Source: Trebouxia sp. TZW2008
Taxonomy: Eukaryota > Chlorophyta > Trebouxiophyceae > Trebouxiales > Trebouxiaceae
Length of the DNA: 45,601 nt
Direction: 5' to 3'
Assembly (NCBI GenBank): GCA_002118135.1
Contig: BDIU01000501.1
Location: forward strand, 1-45,601
The translations under genes were made by a program, and so were the position numbers. Numbering within the stretch: the first letter of the stretch is position 1; each line of letters opens with the position of its first letter. This document shows positions 11,219-23,244 of this stretch, piece by piece. The notes under the pieces were generated by a model, which worked only from the letters and a program-made list of their open reading frames with translations, searched no databases and was not told the origin of the DNA.

Positions 11219-11690
11219 GAACGACCCGCGCCTGCCACAGCCTAGAGCTCCAAGTCAGAGTGCATCTGGCTGGTCTGGCTGGCTACTCACAGTTGGTCGA
11301 AAGTTTCAGCTGGTCTCAGCACTTTGACGATGGTGAGGAGGATCGAAAACGCTCGAGCATTTCGAGCAAGCTGCGTTCAAGCTTTGACCATGGGTCAGGC
11401 AAGTTTGACCTAAACAGTCGGTGCGCGCAGCTGTTGCTTGAGCATTAATACAGCCATTTGCATTAACAGCTGCCTCGTTGTGCACTCAGCATTGCAGGAT
11501 TTCGTCAACAACAGCATCGCGCTTATAGGCAGTGAAGGTGTGATCACAGGTAAGCACAGCTTTGCACCGAGGAGTTTGTGTCGTTCAGCGTTTGCGCAGC
11601 GCGAGGCGACCTGCTGGCCGCCGGCAATCACAGCCGCTCGAACTTGTGATTGCGCATATTTGTGCCCGCTGTCCCTCGTAGCCCCAGCAT
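11219..11690. promoter_or_regulatory. Divergent promoter between GNAT and the nucleotidase gene
   Basis: This 472-bp gap lies between two oppositely directed start codons. CpG is clearly more frequent here (gaaaacgctcgagc at 11344, gcgcagcgcgaggcgac at 11595) than in the introns on either side. No TATA box is obvious. An open frame from 11438 overlaps it but is in a different frame from the nucleotidase and ends at 11734; I treat it as chance. Confidence 0.6.
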
Positions 11691-14300
11691 ATGCCCCAGC
11701 CAGTCGGCTCGAAGTCTCTTGCAGACAGTCATAACATCAACACTATCTTGTTTGATCTTGATGGCACTTTGTACCCCATCGAGAATGGATACGAAGATCA
11801 TGTCAGGTGCGCTGAGCAGCTGAATTTGTCTGCATAAACAGTTTGTCACAAAACAAATGCAGAGAATAGCTTGCAGGGAAAACATTTTCGATTTCATGCA
11901 TCAGAAGCTTGGAGTGCCCAGAGACCAATGTAAAGCCATCTGGCGACCATTGTTTGCCCAGACAAACCAGAGTCTGAAGGTGAAATGCACCTTGTTTAGC
12001 TTATTGCCAGCACAGCACATGTGCCAAGTCTCTTACCAATCAACAGTGACAGGCAAATTTATGAAACGATATTACAACTAGGCAGACACACTCGCGCATC
12101 TGTTGTCCAGCGTGCAAGCACCTCGGGTGTGCCAAATCTCTTACCACTCAACAACAGCAGTCAGATCTATGACACCATGAAACGATTGAGCAGACACACT
12201 CACACAATGACACTGCAGTTGACTGCAGGGGCTGCGTGTTGGTGGCTATCAGTTTGACACAGATGAATATTGGGACTTTATCAGACGCGGCAGAGAAGAG
12301 TATTTGAAGCCAGATCCCAAGGTGCATTCACCTGATGCGCTTGACACGTGAACATGGCCGATTTGCTTCTTAATTGTTCATTCACATGTCATTAAATGCG
12401 TTTCCATTTTGGCAGCAGCAGCACAAACTTTTGCAGTAGATAGTGAATGTCATTAACTTGCAAGGGGCCCCATCACATCGACTTGATGTGATACTGACTT
12501 GACTGCTGCACATGCATGCAGCTGTATGAGAAGTCTGTTTGCAACAAGTCTGCTGCTGAAGAAGCTGCGACAACAAATCAAAGACTGCTCATGATCAGGT
12601 TGTATTGCTTATATTGCTGCAGGTTAGACAGTGTCTTCAAGCACTGCCTCAGAAGAAATGGGTTTTCACAAACTGTAATGAGAAACATGCTCGGCTTGCT
12701 TTAGAAACTCTTAATCTGCTGGTAAGCCCATCAGATGTTGCTTGATGTCATTGGGCCAGCGCCTGAACGGGTCATCACCACAAGCTCAAGACTTACACTG
12801 GCCATCTCAATGCATGTAAACCCTGTACCTCATATCAAGACGGCCAGGCAAGAAAGGATTTGAGCCACACACATGTTGCACCTGTGCTAGAATGTGTAAT
12901 AGGTCATCAACTGCATTCTTGCTCTGAGCATTATCATCTTCACAAAAAAGTGCCTTTTATGTTGCTACCATGATTGCATAGCAAAAGTTGAGGCATACCT
13001 GCCATGCAGGACTGTTTTGAGGGGGTGCTGGGAGCCGATCTGATGGCTGAGCATGCCAAGCCAGATGTCGAGGCCTTCCAGAAGGTAGCTGCATGCATGG
13101 GCAACATCAGCTGCGTCATTCTTATGTGTAATGCCACATGTGCAATGAAATCTGAGACGCATCGCATTCCCAGAGCGAGTGCTGCAAGGCAAATATAGTA
13201 ATTTTCCTTATAGCAACTGCACTGGGTACAAATGAACTTGTCTTTATATTAAACTGTCCTGACGCAGATGTACCACTGCAGTCACCGTGCAGTGGTTGAA
13301 TCCTAGTTGCCCTGTCTTCACAACCAAGATGTTGTGGGATTCTCTGTCCTTGTATCAAAACAGTGCTGGAATGGATGCGTTGCACCGACTCACACCTGTC
13401 TCGATTTGCATTCTGCTTACTTTTACTTTTGTCAGGCAGGTGCTGGCAAAGACGGGAGCTGAGGCGCGTTCTACAGCCATGTTTGAAGACAGCTTGAGGA
13501 ACCTGCGCCAGGTATGTAGATATTCTAGCTTGCTAACTGGTTGAAATCAATGTAATTGCATTGTGGAGAGTGTTAATTGCTCTCAAATGCATCCACTGAC
13601 ACAGGCTCCTGTTATAACGCCTGACTTCATAGACTTTCTCTTTTCTTGCAGCTGCTTTGTGCTGTGACAAGTAGCTTCTGCATGCTACTGACTGCTGGTA
13701 TGCAGGCCAAGAAGCTTGGGATGACAACAGTGCTCATTCAGAGCAAGACCATGCTGGAGGAATCAGCCTACGCCCTTGACAGGTAATGCACAGTAGTTGT
13801 GATAACTGTGACAGAAAGCTTTACACTTCCAGTAAATGTGCTGGGTGTACGTGGCGCAAGAGATTTGTCTCGCCAGGTCAGCTTGTTCATGGCGTCACGT
13901 CAAGGACGTGTGATGTCCGATCTTCCAAGGCAGGCTTATTGTGCCAGCAAAGCTTCTTGTTTGCAGGGCATGGCTGCATCTATATGGTAACATTGCTTCG
14001 GACCGTTGATAGCAATGAGCATCATTGCAAGGGTTGCTTGGGTGCTGCTGAAGCATTGGGACGTGTACTTGGCTGAAGCAGTGATGGTCGTACGCGGCTG
14101 CTGTCGTTGATCGAGCATGCAAAAGTGACAAAAATTACTTACATGAGACCTTGTCGAGCTGACATTGATGTGACTGATGCAGTGAGAAAGGTTTGTCAGA
14201 CCCAGCAGTGGATGCAACTATCGCTGTTCCGTACATTGATGAGCTGCGCACCCACATACCTAAGCTGTTGCAAGAAACAACAAGAGGTGCAAACCAATAA
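11691..14300 (+). CDS. HAD-superfamily pyrimidine 5'-nucleotidase-like phosphatase (SDT1/PHM8 type)
   Basis: Exons 11691-11806, 11877-11979, 12229-12321, 12623-12721, 13010-13084, 13440-13511, 13706-13782 and 14183-14300 keep phase and give 250 residues. HAD motif I is ILFDLDGTLYPIENGYEDHV with predicted nucleophile Asp22 and acid/base Asp24. Motif II is KKWVFTNCNEKHARLALETL, the motif III lysine is in HAKPDVEAFQK, and motif IV is AMFEDSLRNLRQAKKLGMTT. The all-helical cap between motifs I and II is the class I (SDT1/PHM8) type. Yeast and plant relatives dephosphorylate UMP/CMP or lysophosphatidate; the preference here is unknown. The start follows a stop in the same frame at about 11680, which fixes the first ATG. 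No targeting peptide is evident, so the product is probably cytosolic. Confidence 0.88.
12017..12215 (+). repeat. Two-copy intronic repeat upstream of nucleotidase exon 3
   Basis: The blocks at about 12020-12098 and 12128-12210 share tgccaa, tctcttaccaatcaaca or tctcttaccactcaaca, ctatgaaacgat or a variant, and cagacacactc, about 110 bp apart. They lie just upstream of the acceptor at 12228. They copy the intron tail, not the coding part. Confidence 0.7.
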
Positions 14301-15040
14301 AGCTCACAGTCAGTCGCCACTATAACAGAAGGGGCATGGATTTTCAAAGTTTTCATCTTTCCTCGCATGCAGTAAAGAGAAAATGTCTGCCGTGCAACAT
14401 CGCCCAGCAAATCGCCGTTTGACATTGTTCTTATTTGTGACCATATCATTGATGTTCAGCTCTTGACACAGCCTGGTATTTGCTCAGTGATCATCAGTGG
14501 TTCTGCCTGTCTCCCACAGGTGAATCAGGTCAGAGCCAGTACAAGCATGTATTTTGCTGCACAATGTGCCGGTGCAGTGTCCACATGAACAAATGCATCC
14601 ATTGTCGGATCGACAGACATGCAGGCAGGTTTACGCTCAGCTTGATTCAGTATGACTCCACTGTTGTCTTTCAGTGTTGCTGAACACCAGAAACAGGACC
14701 AGAATCAGTGATTTCCAATAGTTCAGACATTGATGCCGTTGCAAATCAGGATATTTTGAGATATGGTACTAAACATGGAGTCAACTTGGCCTGCTTATTG
14801 CCGTTGCTAGTGTTTGCTGTGAAGGTTTTTCGCATTGGCTGCCAGGGGTGTATGTTTTGTACAATGTCTGGGGCGTGTTTCCCTTCGACGCAATTTACGC
14901 TGACCAAGCGATGATGGTATTATTGTTTTCAAAGGGGCATTCAAATGAACATTGAATTGAGAAAGTTGTTGGGGGTTTTACCCCAACACATCCGATCAGA
15001 CTTGTTGGCTGGCTAAAGGATGTAAAACCCCTCTCTCTCT
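14301..15040. other. Convergent intergenic region, no gene seen
   Basis: The gap lies between the nucleotidase stop (+) and the sphingoid-base kinase stop (-). Only short open frames without motifs occur. TGTAA at about 15020 could serve as a plus-strand polyadenylation signal, but it is far from the stop. A pyrimidine run (ctctctctctct) lies at about 15031, beside the kinase stop. Confidence 0.6.
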
Positions 15041-18000
15041 CTATGCCACCAACACCCTGCATAGAGCTGGATGGACTTCGGCATACACCCGTTGAAAAGG
15101 TATAGCTTCTCCATCCAGCACCAGCCAGGTACCTGCATTGAAATTGTATGCCATTGGATGCATTGCCCTGAAGTGATAATAAAGGTTGTGAAAATTCAAG
15201 CAGGTTTGATAGAAGAAAATGTGGCAGAACATAGCTTCAGTGACAAGTGAGCATGGCATTATGCTGGCAGAGGATATTATTGGTGACGAGATCAGAAGTA
15301 CTCACCAGTGCTGACAGGCTCAAGGACAAGGGCGTCCACCTTCTTGCACTGCACCAATGGAATGTCCAGATGGCTGCCAGTCTCGATCTTTGTCATGATC
15401 TGCAAGCCCTCAATCTTGCCGGCAAGCCCTGAGTAGATCAGGTCCAGACAGCCTGTAACGCAGTCACATGCCGAACGTGCCACACTGGTTTACAAAGCTG
15501 GTCCATCAAGGCCAGACACTGCTCCTTGATATTGTGGAGCCACACATACTTCTGTTCATATGCACAGACACAAAAATAGACAGAGACACAATAATACAGA
15601 CAAAATAACATGCATAGCATCAGGTGGATGAGGGTTTGAAACATGCAATGAGGCAAATTTGCATATAGAGCAGAACTTGCTCGATGCTGCAAAGATGAGG
15701 TGGACAAGATTGCCTACCAGAATTAAGATCTGCCTTTGGAGCCAGGTTGAAACTTGTGTCTAGCCACGGCAGGTTGCAAGCTGCAAAGAGTTGCAGCGCT
15801 TCACCATTCACCTCTTCCCAGCCCTGCAGCAGGTTTCAGCGGCGCAGATGAGAGTGCTGAGAGTAAAGATTTAGTGAACAACATTTGTGGAAGGCTGAGC
15901 CCAAATCAGACCTGTCATATACACTGACCAGAAAAGTGAGGCAGTGCTTTGCAATGCTGCACCATCAAACAATGTGGGCACTGCTTTGACCAGCATGATT
16001 CCCAAAGGTTACACTGCTTGACAACTGCAAACGCGCATCAAGTCACACTGCGTGCACAGATGAACAGCTTGTACAAGCAACTTGTCCAGGTGCATTAGCA
16101 TGAATCTCAGGCAGCTTCTGCCCACACAGACGCCTGGCATCACGACATCTTGTCAATTGGCAAGGACAAACCTGTGGTAGTTGGGCAGGCCACGCTGTGG
16201 AGGACGTCTGACTTAGGAAAGCATCCAGCAATGGCACAGGAGGACCTGGCGGCCGCTCATCTCTCAATCCTTGTTGGCTGTTGCTGTCTGCTGTATTACA
16301 AACTAGCAGTGAATCACCGTACCATTTGTCATGTATTACTGTATGTGCAAGGCGTGATGCATCTCAGGGTGTCAGTATGGTGACACTGCAGGCTAGTACT
16401 AGGCTAGATTGTTTCTGTGAGTCCAGACCCTGATCTCTGAGCTTTCATGCAAGTGCTTGGTCTTTTACTTGGCTCAATCACCCTGTTCAATGCTGCTTGG
16501 GAACGCGTGCATCAGTGAACAGAGTTTGAAGCCATTTCCAGGTGTGCATGCTGCTCTGACAATGCAAGAAGTAAAATGCCGAGGAAGTTATGAGTACTGT
16601 AACACTATGACAGTACATAGCAGAGCCCCGCATGCATTGCTGACAGCTTCACATGTTCACCTGACATGGAGTCTTTTGCTGCTTCTGGCGAAGACTGTAC
16701 GCTCTGATGGGGGACTACTGCTACATGCGCCTGATATGTCTTGCCCTGAAAGATCTGCTGAATTGCACCTATTGTGAATCTGAGATTGCCCATCCACCTA
16801 CAGTTGTGAGGCAATACCCAAGTCAAGCATTGCTGAGCTCATCATGTGGCACAAGCAGCGTTACATGTACTGCCGTCAACAGGACATTTCTTATGTTCTA
16901 TTTCTTTCAAGTGCAATCAAGCTGTGATTGACAGCACAAAGTTCTGATGTAGTACATATGGCATGCTTTTGCCTTCTTGCAGAAGGCAAACAGTGGATGC
17001 ATACACTTTTTGATGCATTCAGACGCTGTGCACTGCTGGCATGCTACGACAATGACTGACAATCTCAGCCAAAGCAAGCTTTGCAGCATAACATGCAGAA
17101 CCTGGTTCAGCATCACTCTGAACATCGCCGGCTACAGTCAAGGCATCAAGCACAGTCACATTCACCTCCGCCTGCATTGGCAGGCAGGTAAGCTGTACCT
17201 GAGGTGTTCAGTGCCAATGTCTAGATTGCTGATCAGGCCAAAGTTCAGGGACAGAAAGGAGTAGAATCTGGTGGTTGGGGGCTGCAGTACTGACAAAATG
17301 TCTATAGGCCTGGTACGGCCCTTGCAGATGGCCCAGGCTGCTGTGACAGTATCCCACATGCCTGCACATTTATCAGTGTGTTGTTGTCCACTTGTTTGCA
17401 GTGTTGTCTCTGATGCCACTGCTCAATTTTTGGCAGCGAAAAGATGCACTAGACTATGCAGTTTGATCAAGAGCAAGGCCTAATATGATGCCATGCCTGG
17501 ACTCCTGCCCACGTCTGCTATTGGCTTTTGAGCTGCATGCTGATGCTCAGTTTCTGGTAGCAGGTGACAGGACTAGGACATGCTGCCTGTGTCAATGGGC
17601 AGGAGCGCATGCATATGCGCTTACTTGCGTTCTACAATAGGTGCGCCTGCTTGTCAGTGCATGACAGGGCAGTTGTTGTGACACGATGTTTTGACTGCAG
17701 ATGGGCAAAAGGCTTCCCAAGTGGCCATGCATGCATCAACGCCAGCATGGCAGTCATGAAAGGCAATAGTGACCAGCATGGCCACCATGATTTGTTTTCT
17801 GTATACATGTGTTTACGGGTGCTTTTGTATTAAGAAGCCTTGCATTCAGAGCGATTGTTCAATGTTCAATAACTAGCTTGGTGGGCAACGGCAGCTCAAC
17901 CATCAAGCAGTCTCGAAGCCTACCTGTGTTTGCTGAAAGGGCATTGCCTGACCCAGTAGGTAGCATAGCAAAAGGCATGTGGGCAGCGTCCTGCCAATCA

Positions 18001-20232
18001 GCCCGTTTCAGTAGGCCCTGCAAGTCATGCAATGCTCAAACAGGCAGATTGTATTCACAACATCACCTGGGCTTGACGCTCAAAATTGAGGCCTATCACA
18101 GGCTAGCGGCTGACTGCTTGCAAGCTTCATGCAAACAAGGGCAAGGTCTCAGGCATTCACAGTTGAGAACATGGGCAGAAAGGCAAGTCTAGCAGCAGGT
18201 GTCAATGGAAGGATTGTGAGCTGGGGTTGCTTAGCAGCAATGTGCTCCAAAGAACCACCGTTAAAGCATAGCAAGCCAGCTGCTGCTGTATGCGGAATCA
18301 GCAATCTGATACAGTAATCTCTCAATTCAGCTACTGCATTGGCTACCAAGGAGTTATGCTTACATCAAATTGTCTTTACTCAGAAGTATCGCTGTAGTCA
18401 GAATGCAGTGCTTGGTTCCAAGTTGCATTGTCATGAAATTGGCAATGTCCTTATGCCGAGTGTCTCTGCATCCTTATTGTAATGCAGGGAGTTGTGTCAC
18501 CTGCAGAGCCTCAAACACTGTGCCATCACCACCAACTGTCACTATGGCATCACAGCTGCCAGGTGTTTGCGCTCTAACAATGTCAGTTGCATGTCCTGCG
18601 CGCTCTGTTTCCTTGACTGTCAGCTGCAGCCCAGCTGCTTTGAAGATGGTCTGTATCTTATTGCTGTAGAAGACTGCCTTGGATCTGCACTGCAACAGTA
18701 TGCAATCTGCTTATGTTGCTGGTAGCAGCAGCATTTGTGCGGCAAGAGCATGTCATGCAGAAACATAGTGCCATGGCAAATATAACACCGGTGTAAAACC
18801 AAACCGCCGTCGATGGGCTGGCAGTAGAGCTCAAAGTGCTTGTATTTTAGCTCATCTGAAGCTGTTACAGAAAGCAAAGCTGCTTCAAAATGCCACTGCA
18901 CATAGCAGGACTCAACACGGCAACAGACTGCTAACAAAGATCAGAAGAGGAAGCAGCTTAAGTATGTAGCCATCTGCCAACACAACCAAGAGAATCCGTG
19001 GCTGACATCTGGCACAGTGACAGCTCAACAGCTTCACACAAAGGGCTGCCACAATCATGCAGAAATGGCAGGCCAGACTTGTTATCTTGTACCTACATCA
19101 GACAACTACATCAGACAACAATGCTGTTGCATACCTGCCCTGCCCGCTTTTGGGGTTGATGATGACCATAAGCTTTCTAGGAGTTGTCTTTTGTCCCCAG
19201 CTGGCCAGCTGCTGAAGACATGACTGACAGCGCCTTGCCTCCTCTGCTGAGCCTGTCTCAATCACTTGCGAGCTCTGCAATTTTCTGTGGCAGCAGCATA
19301 ATAACGTTGTTACCAAAAGCAGTCAAGAATGTTGTGGTGACAAAAACACCAACAAATTACAGTCTTGTAGCTTTTGCGCAGCATTGTTGCGCAGTGGGTG
19401 CCAGATTGTGCAAGAGTACTGCAAATGCTGTCATGCACAGCAGATACTGATCAAGCAGTCGCAGGCGGACAACTGTTGTCAAGTGCAAGCTGCAATGCAG
19501 CAAGCATGAGTAGCGCACACGTCTGAAGCAGCCACCTTACACTTGCACTCATTCTCCTGTGAGATGATGATGCTGCAACTGCGTTCAGGATGATGCCAGC
19601 AGTGACTCATATATGCCATGTGCAAGCAGAGAAAGCAAGCAAGATGGATACAGCAGTGCTTCTCAAGCTGTCAGATACCTGACTGGCTTTTGCTGGCTTC
19701 TGCTGGCTTTTGAGCAAAACCAGACCTGGAAGCCCTGGCTGCCTGTAAGGGTCGCACCCACCACATCTTGCCCTTCCACCTGTGATGGCACATTTCTGCT
19801 CTTGCTGGGTGTCTGAATGTTACGCTGAGCGCTGTTGCAGTCAAATAGCGCCTCACCTGAAGACAGGTGCTGACCTCTCTGCAGCATGCTTGGTCCAGCA
19901 AGTTTGGCTTGGCAGCCATGTCCTGCATGGAAATGAAGTGACTTCCTCGACTCTTGGTAAGCATGATTTTTGCAAATGCAGTGTGAATGCATAAAACTTG
20001 CAATGTAGATTGCATGGAGCGTGCAAAGCACCTCGTGTGGGCTGAATGAGAAGGAGGCATCGGTGTAAATTTTGACACTGCCAAGCGCCCCGTTGCAGCT
20101 CGCTGTTAGCCGTAGCTCCACAGCCCTGTCGTCATCGTTCAAACCGCTCAGGCCCACCCCTGGCTGCGAGCCAAGACTTGATCCCTGCCGATCCAACAAT
20201 GGAGCATCCTGAGGGGTCCGCTTTCGCAACAT
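15041..20232 (-). CDS. Sphingoid long-chain base kinase (DAGKc fold)
   Basis: Exons 20232-20032, 19779-19679, 19272-19135, 18684-18501, 18017-17924, 17361-17199, about 16797-16719, 15823-15718, 15452-15306 and 15132-15041. One linker exon around 16160-16290 (contains ERPPGPPVPLLDAF) is not exactly placed. Catalytic-domain signatures appear in order: LMVIINPKSGQGR; IVTVGGDGTVFEALQ; GLLKRADWQDAAHMPFAMLP followed by TGSGNAL; RPIDILSVLQ; FGLISNLDIGTEHLR; LRFTIGAIQQIFQGKTYQA. The C-terminal lobe has LPWLDTSFNLAPKADLNSG, CLDLIYS and GTWLVLDGEAIPFQRVYAEV, ending ALCRVLVA. This order is that of sphingosine/long-chain-base kinases, which phosphorylate sphingoid bases with ATP. The nucleotide loop reads GGDGT, not the SGDG usual in sphingosine kinases. 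The N-terminal about 100 residues resemble the regulatory extension of plant LCB kinases. A decayed MITE lies in the intron at 18309-18475. Confidence 0.87.
18309..18475 (+). mobile_element. Decayed MITE in a kinase intron
   Basis: It starts TACAGTAATCTCTC and follows the intact element at 27531 through cttacatcaaattgtcttta, ctcagaagta, the cagtgcttggttcca core and ttgcattgtc to gtccttatg. The 3' inverted repeat is not recognisable. Several CG pairs of the intact element appear here as CA or TG. Confidence 0.75.
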
Positions 20233-20747
20233 CGCACTCAGTCCCCAAGATCAGATCACGCGATCAACCAGTGTGGGCCGTGAGATCAATGCGGACGTGA
20301 CAAGCATATATTTCAGATCATTGTCTCCTAGCTCAGCACGAAGTCTCAACACTTATCTCGCCTAGCAGCTTTGCGCCAATGCATCAGGTAAGGTGCCTGT
20401 GATTCGATTGCAAGCATGAAGGGCGGTTGTGTTTTTACACGCCCTGCACTCAAGGGCTTTTTCGCAGTCTGGTTTCAAGCCCCACGTACCTTCTGATCAG
20501 TGCACTTTTGTCTCGACAACCCTTTGCCGATCGCTTGAGAGATTGTCCACGCGCGTGCATCGCGCTGTCTCCCTCTTGTTCAGATTCAGCTTCTCTGACG
20601 AAATTGCAGCACTAGTCTGCACCCGTCTGCTGTTAGGCTTGTCCCATACAGACGTTCTTGCGCAAGACGCTCATTTTCGTCTGGCAGCTAGAAAACATTC
20701 AACCTATCCATAGCCAATTGTCAAGACGTGGACAAATTGGCCTTCCG
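20233..20747. promoter_or_regulatory. Divergent promoter between the kinase and the thioredoxin gene
   Basis: A 515-bp gap between divergent starts, CpG-rich around 20250-20310 (gatcacgcgatcaacc) and 20500-20590 (gatcgcttgagagattg, cacgcgcgtgcatcgcgctg). Part of the right side is probably transcribed as the thioredoxin 5' untranslated region. An ATG at 20416 with a 26-codon frame may be an upstream open frame; its function is unknown. Confidence 0.55.
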
Positions 20748-21969
20748 ATGAGAGCGCTGCAGTGCAGCTGCAGCTCCAGTCTTGTCAGTTCACATGGACA
20801 ACAGAAACGCTCCTTGCCTAAGCCATTCTTTCCACATGTCAAGTCAGTCCGAGGCATGCCCCATAGGTACAACTTGCGTCTGTGCAAAGCTAAGCGCAGT
20901 TTGCTCTGCACAACTGCTCAGAACGCTGTTTGAAGCTGTGCACTGTGGCTGTGCGCAGTTCTTTCAGTCGTCGCACAAGAGACAAACGTGCAAACCTTGG
21001 TGATGAGCTCGTCATGCAAGGCATATTAGACTCATGGAAAGCCATGAGAACTCAAGACAAATCGCAGACTCAGGCCACAATATCAGTAAGATCCTGAGCA
21101 ATGTCCACTCTGAGCACAGCCACAACACAGCAGTTTCAGCTCAATTCAGCTCAGTTCAGGCTTACAAATTTATTTGAGTGGCTTTGCTGTGTAGATTGAT
21201 GAGGATGAGCCATGTCCATTGGAGTGTGTGCGGCAGATATACAAAGGTAACTCTTGTGTCAGACTGCATTTGCTGGTGGCATGTTGCTTGTTGTTTGACA
21301 CATGCACAGCCAGTTGAGTGCTCTGCATGATCATTGGAGGCATGTTGACCTTGAGCAAATTGGCAATGTATGCAGTGAAAGAGTTTCAGAAGATTGTAGA
21401 GAGGGCACATCCCAAATCTTTGGTAGTTGTTGACTACTATAGAACAGCGTGTGGAGCGTGCAAGTACATTCTGCCAGGCTTTGTGAAGCTTTGTAAGAGA
21501 AGTGGCTCTCATGAGTCTCCAGTTATCTTCCTTAAGCACAACGTCATTGATGAGTAAGTCGTCTTTGTCACGACTGCTGACTGAGCTATCAACAAATCCG
21601 GCATGCTGGTGTGGCCCCTGTTCCGTACAGCAGTCTAATGCAAGCGCAGAATCAGCTTGCTTCAATTTGCTTCTGCTGCTGCTGTCTCATGTGGGCAGGT
21701 TCAAAGATTTGTGTGGCTGCGATATACGCTGCGCTGCTGTGTTGGCTGTAACACAAAGTTTGAACTTGCTGGTTGAGCGATGCATAAGCCTGTCTTGTTC
21801 TGGCAGGTATGATCAGCGCACAGATTTGGCAGACTATGCAGATATCAGAGCTGTACCCTCGTTCCAATTTTACATGAACGGCAAATTGGTGGAGCAGTTT
21901 GCCACACGTGAGAAGACCAAGATCAGTTTGGCAATAGACAAATATGTTCCTGGGGCAGTGGCTCTATAG
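20748..21969 (+). CDS. Thioredoxin-like protein with CGAC active site, probably plastid
   Basis: Exons 20748-20927, 21195-21246, 21376-21553 and 21807-21969 keep phase and give 190 residues. The last three are secure. The first is inferred from phase and composition: MRALQCSCSSSLVSSHGQQK and so on, Ser/Lys/Arg-rich, ending SLLCTTAQNA, like a plastid transit peptide. An in-frame ATG at 20658 is an alternative start. A conserved-looking acidic link, IDEDEPCPLECVRQIYK, precedes the fold. The active site lies in SLVVVDYYRTACGACKYILP, so the redox pair is Cys-Gly-Ala-Cys and not WCGPC. The cis-proline is in IRAVPSFQFYMNGKLVEQF. These features fit atypical plant/algal thioredoxins that regulate chloroplast enzymes; the partner is unknown. 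The first donor (gct|gtttga) is weak. Confidence 0.8.
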
Positions 21970-23244
21970 AGATTCTCTACAATCAAACTGAGCAGCATTT
22001 GCATCAGTGAGGATATATTTGATAGTGAGGCACACCTTGTCAGGTGTTGGTGCATGCATGCACAGTTGATTCTGATTGTTTGAACAGATTGACATATCAA
22101 AGTTGCGAGTCTATACGGGTCCTGCATGCTGCAGAGCTGAAATGCGTCTTGTATGGTTTTTGGCAGTCTAAACTTTCGTACTGGCTGCGATGCCCACACC
22201 TGATCTCAGGTGTGGGCAATGTAGGTTTATTGAGTACCATGCAGCACATTCAGCACGAGCTCAAAAGCTGCACGCAGGTTGTGCATCGCACCGGGACCAA
22301 TTGTGCAAACGGGACTTGGGGTCGTCAGCATTTGATGACTGCATCAACTGTAGAAAAAGCGTTCAACTTTACGCTGGCCCATGTCATTCGGCGCCATCTC
22401 CATGCAGTTCTGTGTCTGTACTAGCTAATCGATGATACTAACAGCCGCATCCAACTCTGCATCTTCGAGCGCAAACTACTGAAATCACTACTGAAACTTT
22501 AACATTTGATCTCCTGCTAATTTACTTCCTACACTTGCAGCAAACTATATGCTGCTGCTCAAACACATTGAGACGCATCATTGCATGCAGTCTATAACTT
22601 GAAAACTTCAAGGTGCGCAAAACAGTATCCAAAGCTGACTGGCGATTCAGAAAGAAAAGCTGGTAGCAACATCCCTGCAATTGACTCATTGACAATCTGA
22701 AAGAAAAAGCACAGTGCTAAAGAAATGCACCCGGATCATTCTTGTAATCTTCCTGCTAAACCTGATAGTGTTGAACTGCCTGCAAACAAATCCTCTTACA
22801 AACTGACACCTCTGCTGCAAATCTGATGGCCTAAATTGAATGCAGCCTTTTACTGAAAAATCCTAGAAGCACAGAACAGGACTTGCGCTCAGAGGGCACT
22901 CTGATGACAGTGATCGAAGATCACAGGAACATTGACAATGCTGTCAGACCAGTGCCAGAAACAGGACACCTGCACAGCTAAAACTACCAAAAAATCACAC
23001 AAGCCAATGGCAATGCTGCCAACACAAAGCTTATGTCCTGGCATACTCGAAATGAGTATGCCTCTGAACTGCTGCTTATAGGCTAATCTGATATAACAAG
23101 AAATGTACAAAGAAGAGAGAAACTTCAGACCGTCTTGCCCAGGACTCCTCCACCTACTTACTTGAACCCCAACACGCTTGCAAACAATTTGCAGTATGCC
23201 TGACTGATGTGATCAGTCAGCGCAGAGTGGCGTCAAGGAACTGC
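21970..23244. other. Convergent intergenic region with one Cys-rich open frame
   Basis: The region lies between the thioredoxin stop (+) and the bZIP stop (-). A plus-strand frame 22190-22435 encodes PDLRCGQCRFIEYHAAHSAR and later DDCINCRKSVQL, with two CxxC pairs and other Cys/His as in zinc-binding domains. It could be a small separate gene or 3' untranslated sequence; I cannot identify it. The rest (22440-23240) is AT-rich and shows nothing. Confidence 0.35.

Noticed and set aside
11438..11734. 98-codon frame upstream of the nucleotidase
   Set aside because: It overlaps the nucleotidase start in a different frame and ends in a stop at 11734. The ATG at 11691 follows a stop in its own frame and leads directly into the HAD motif.
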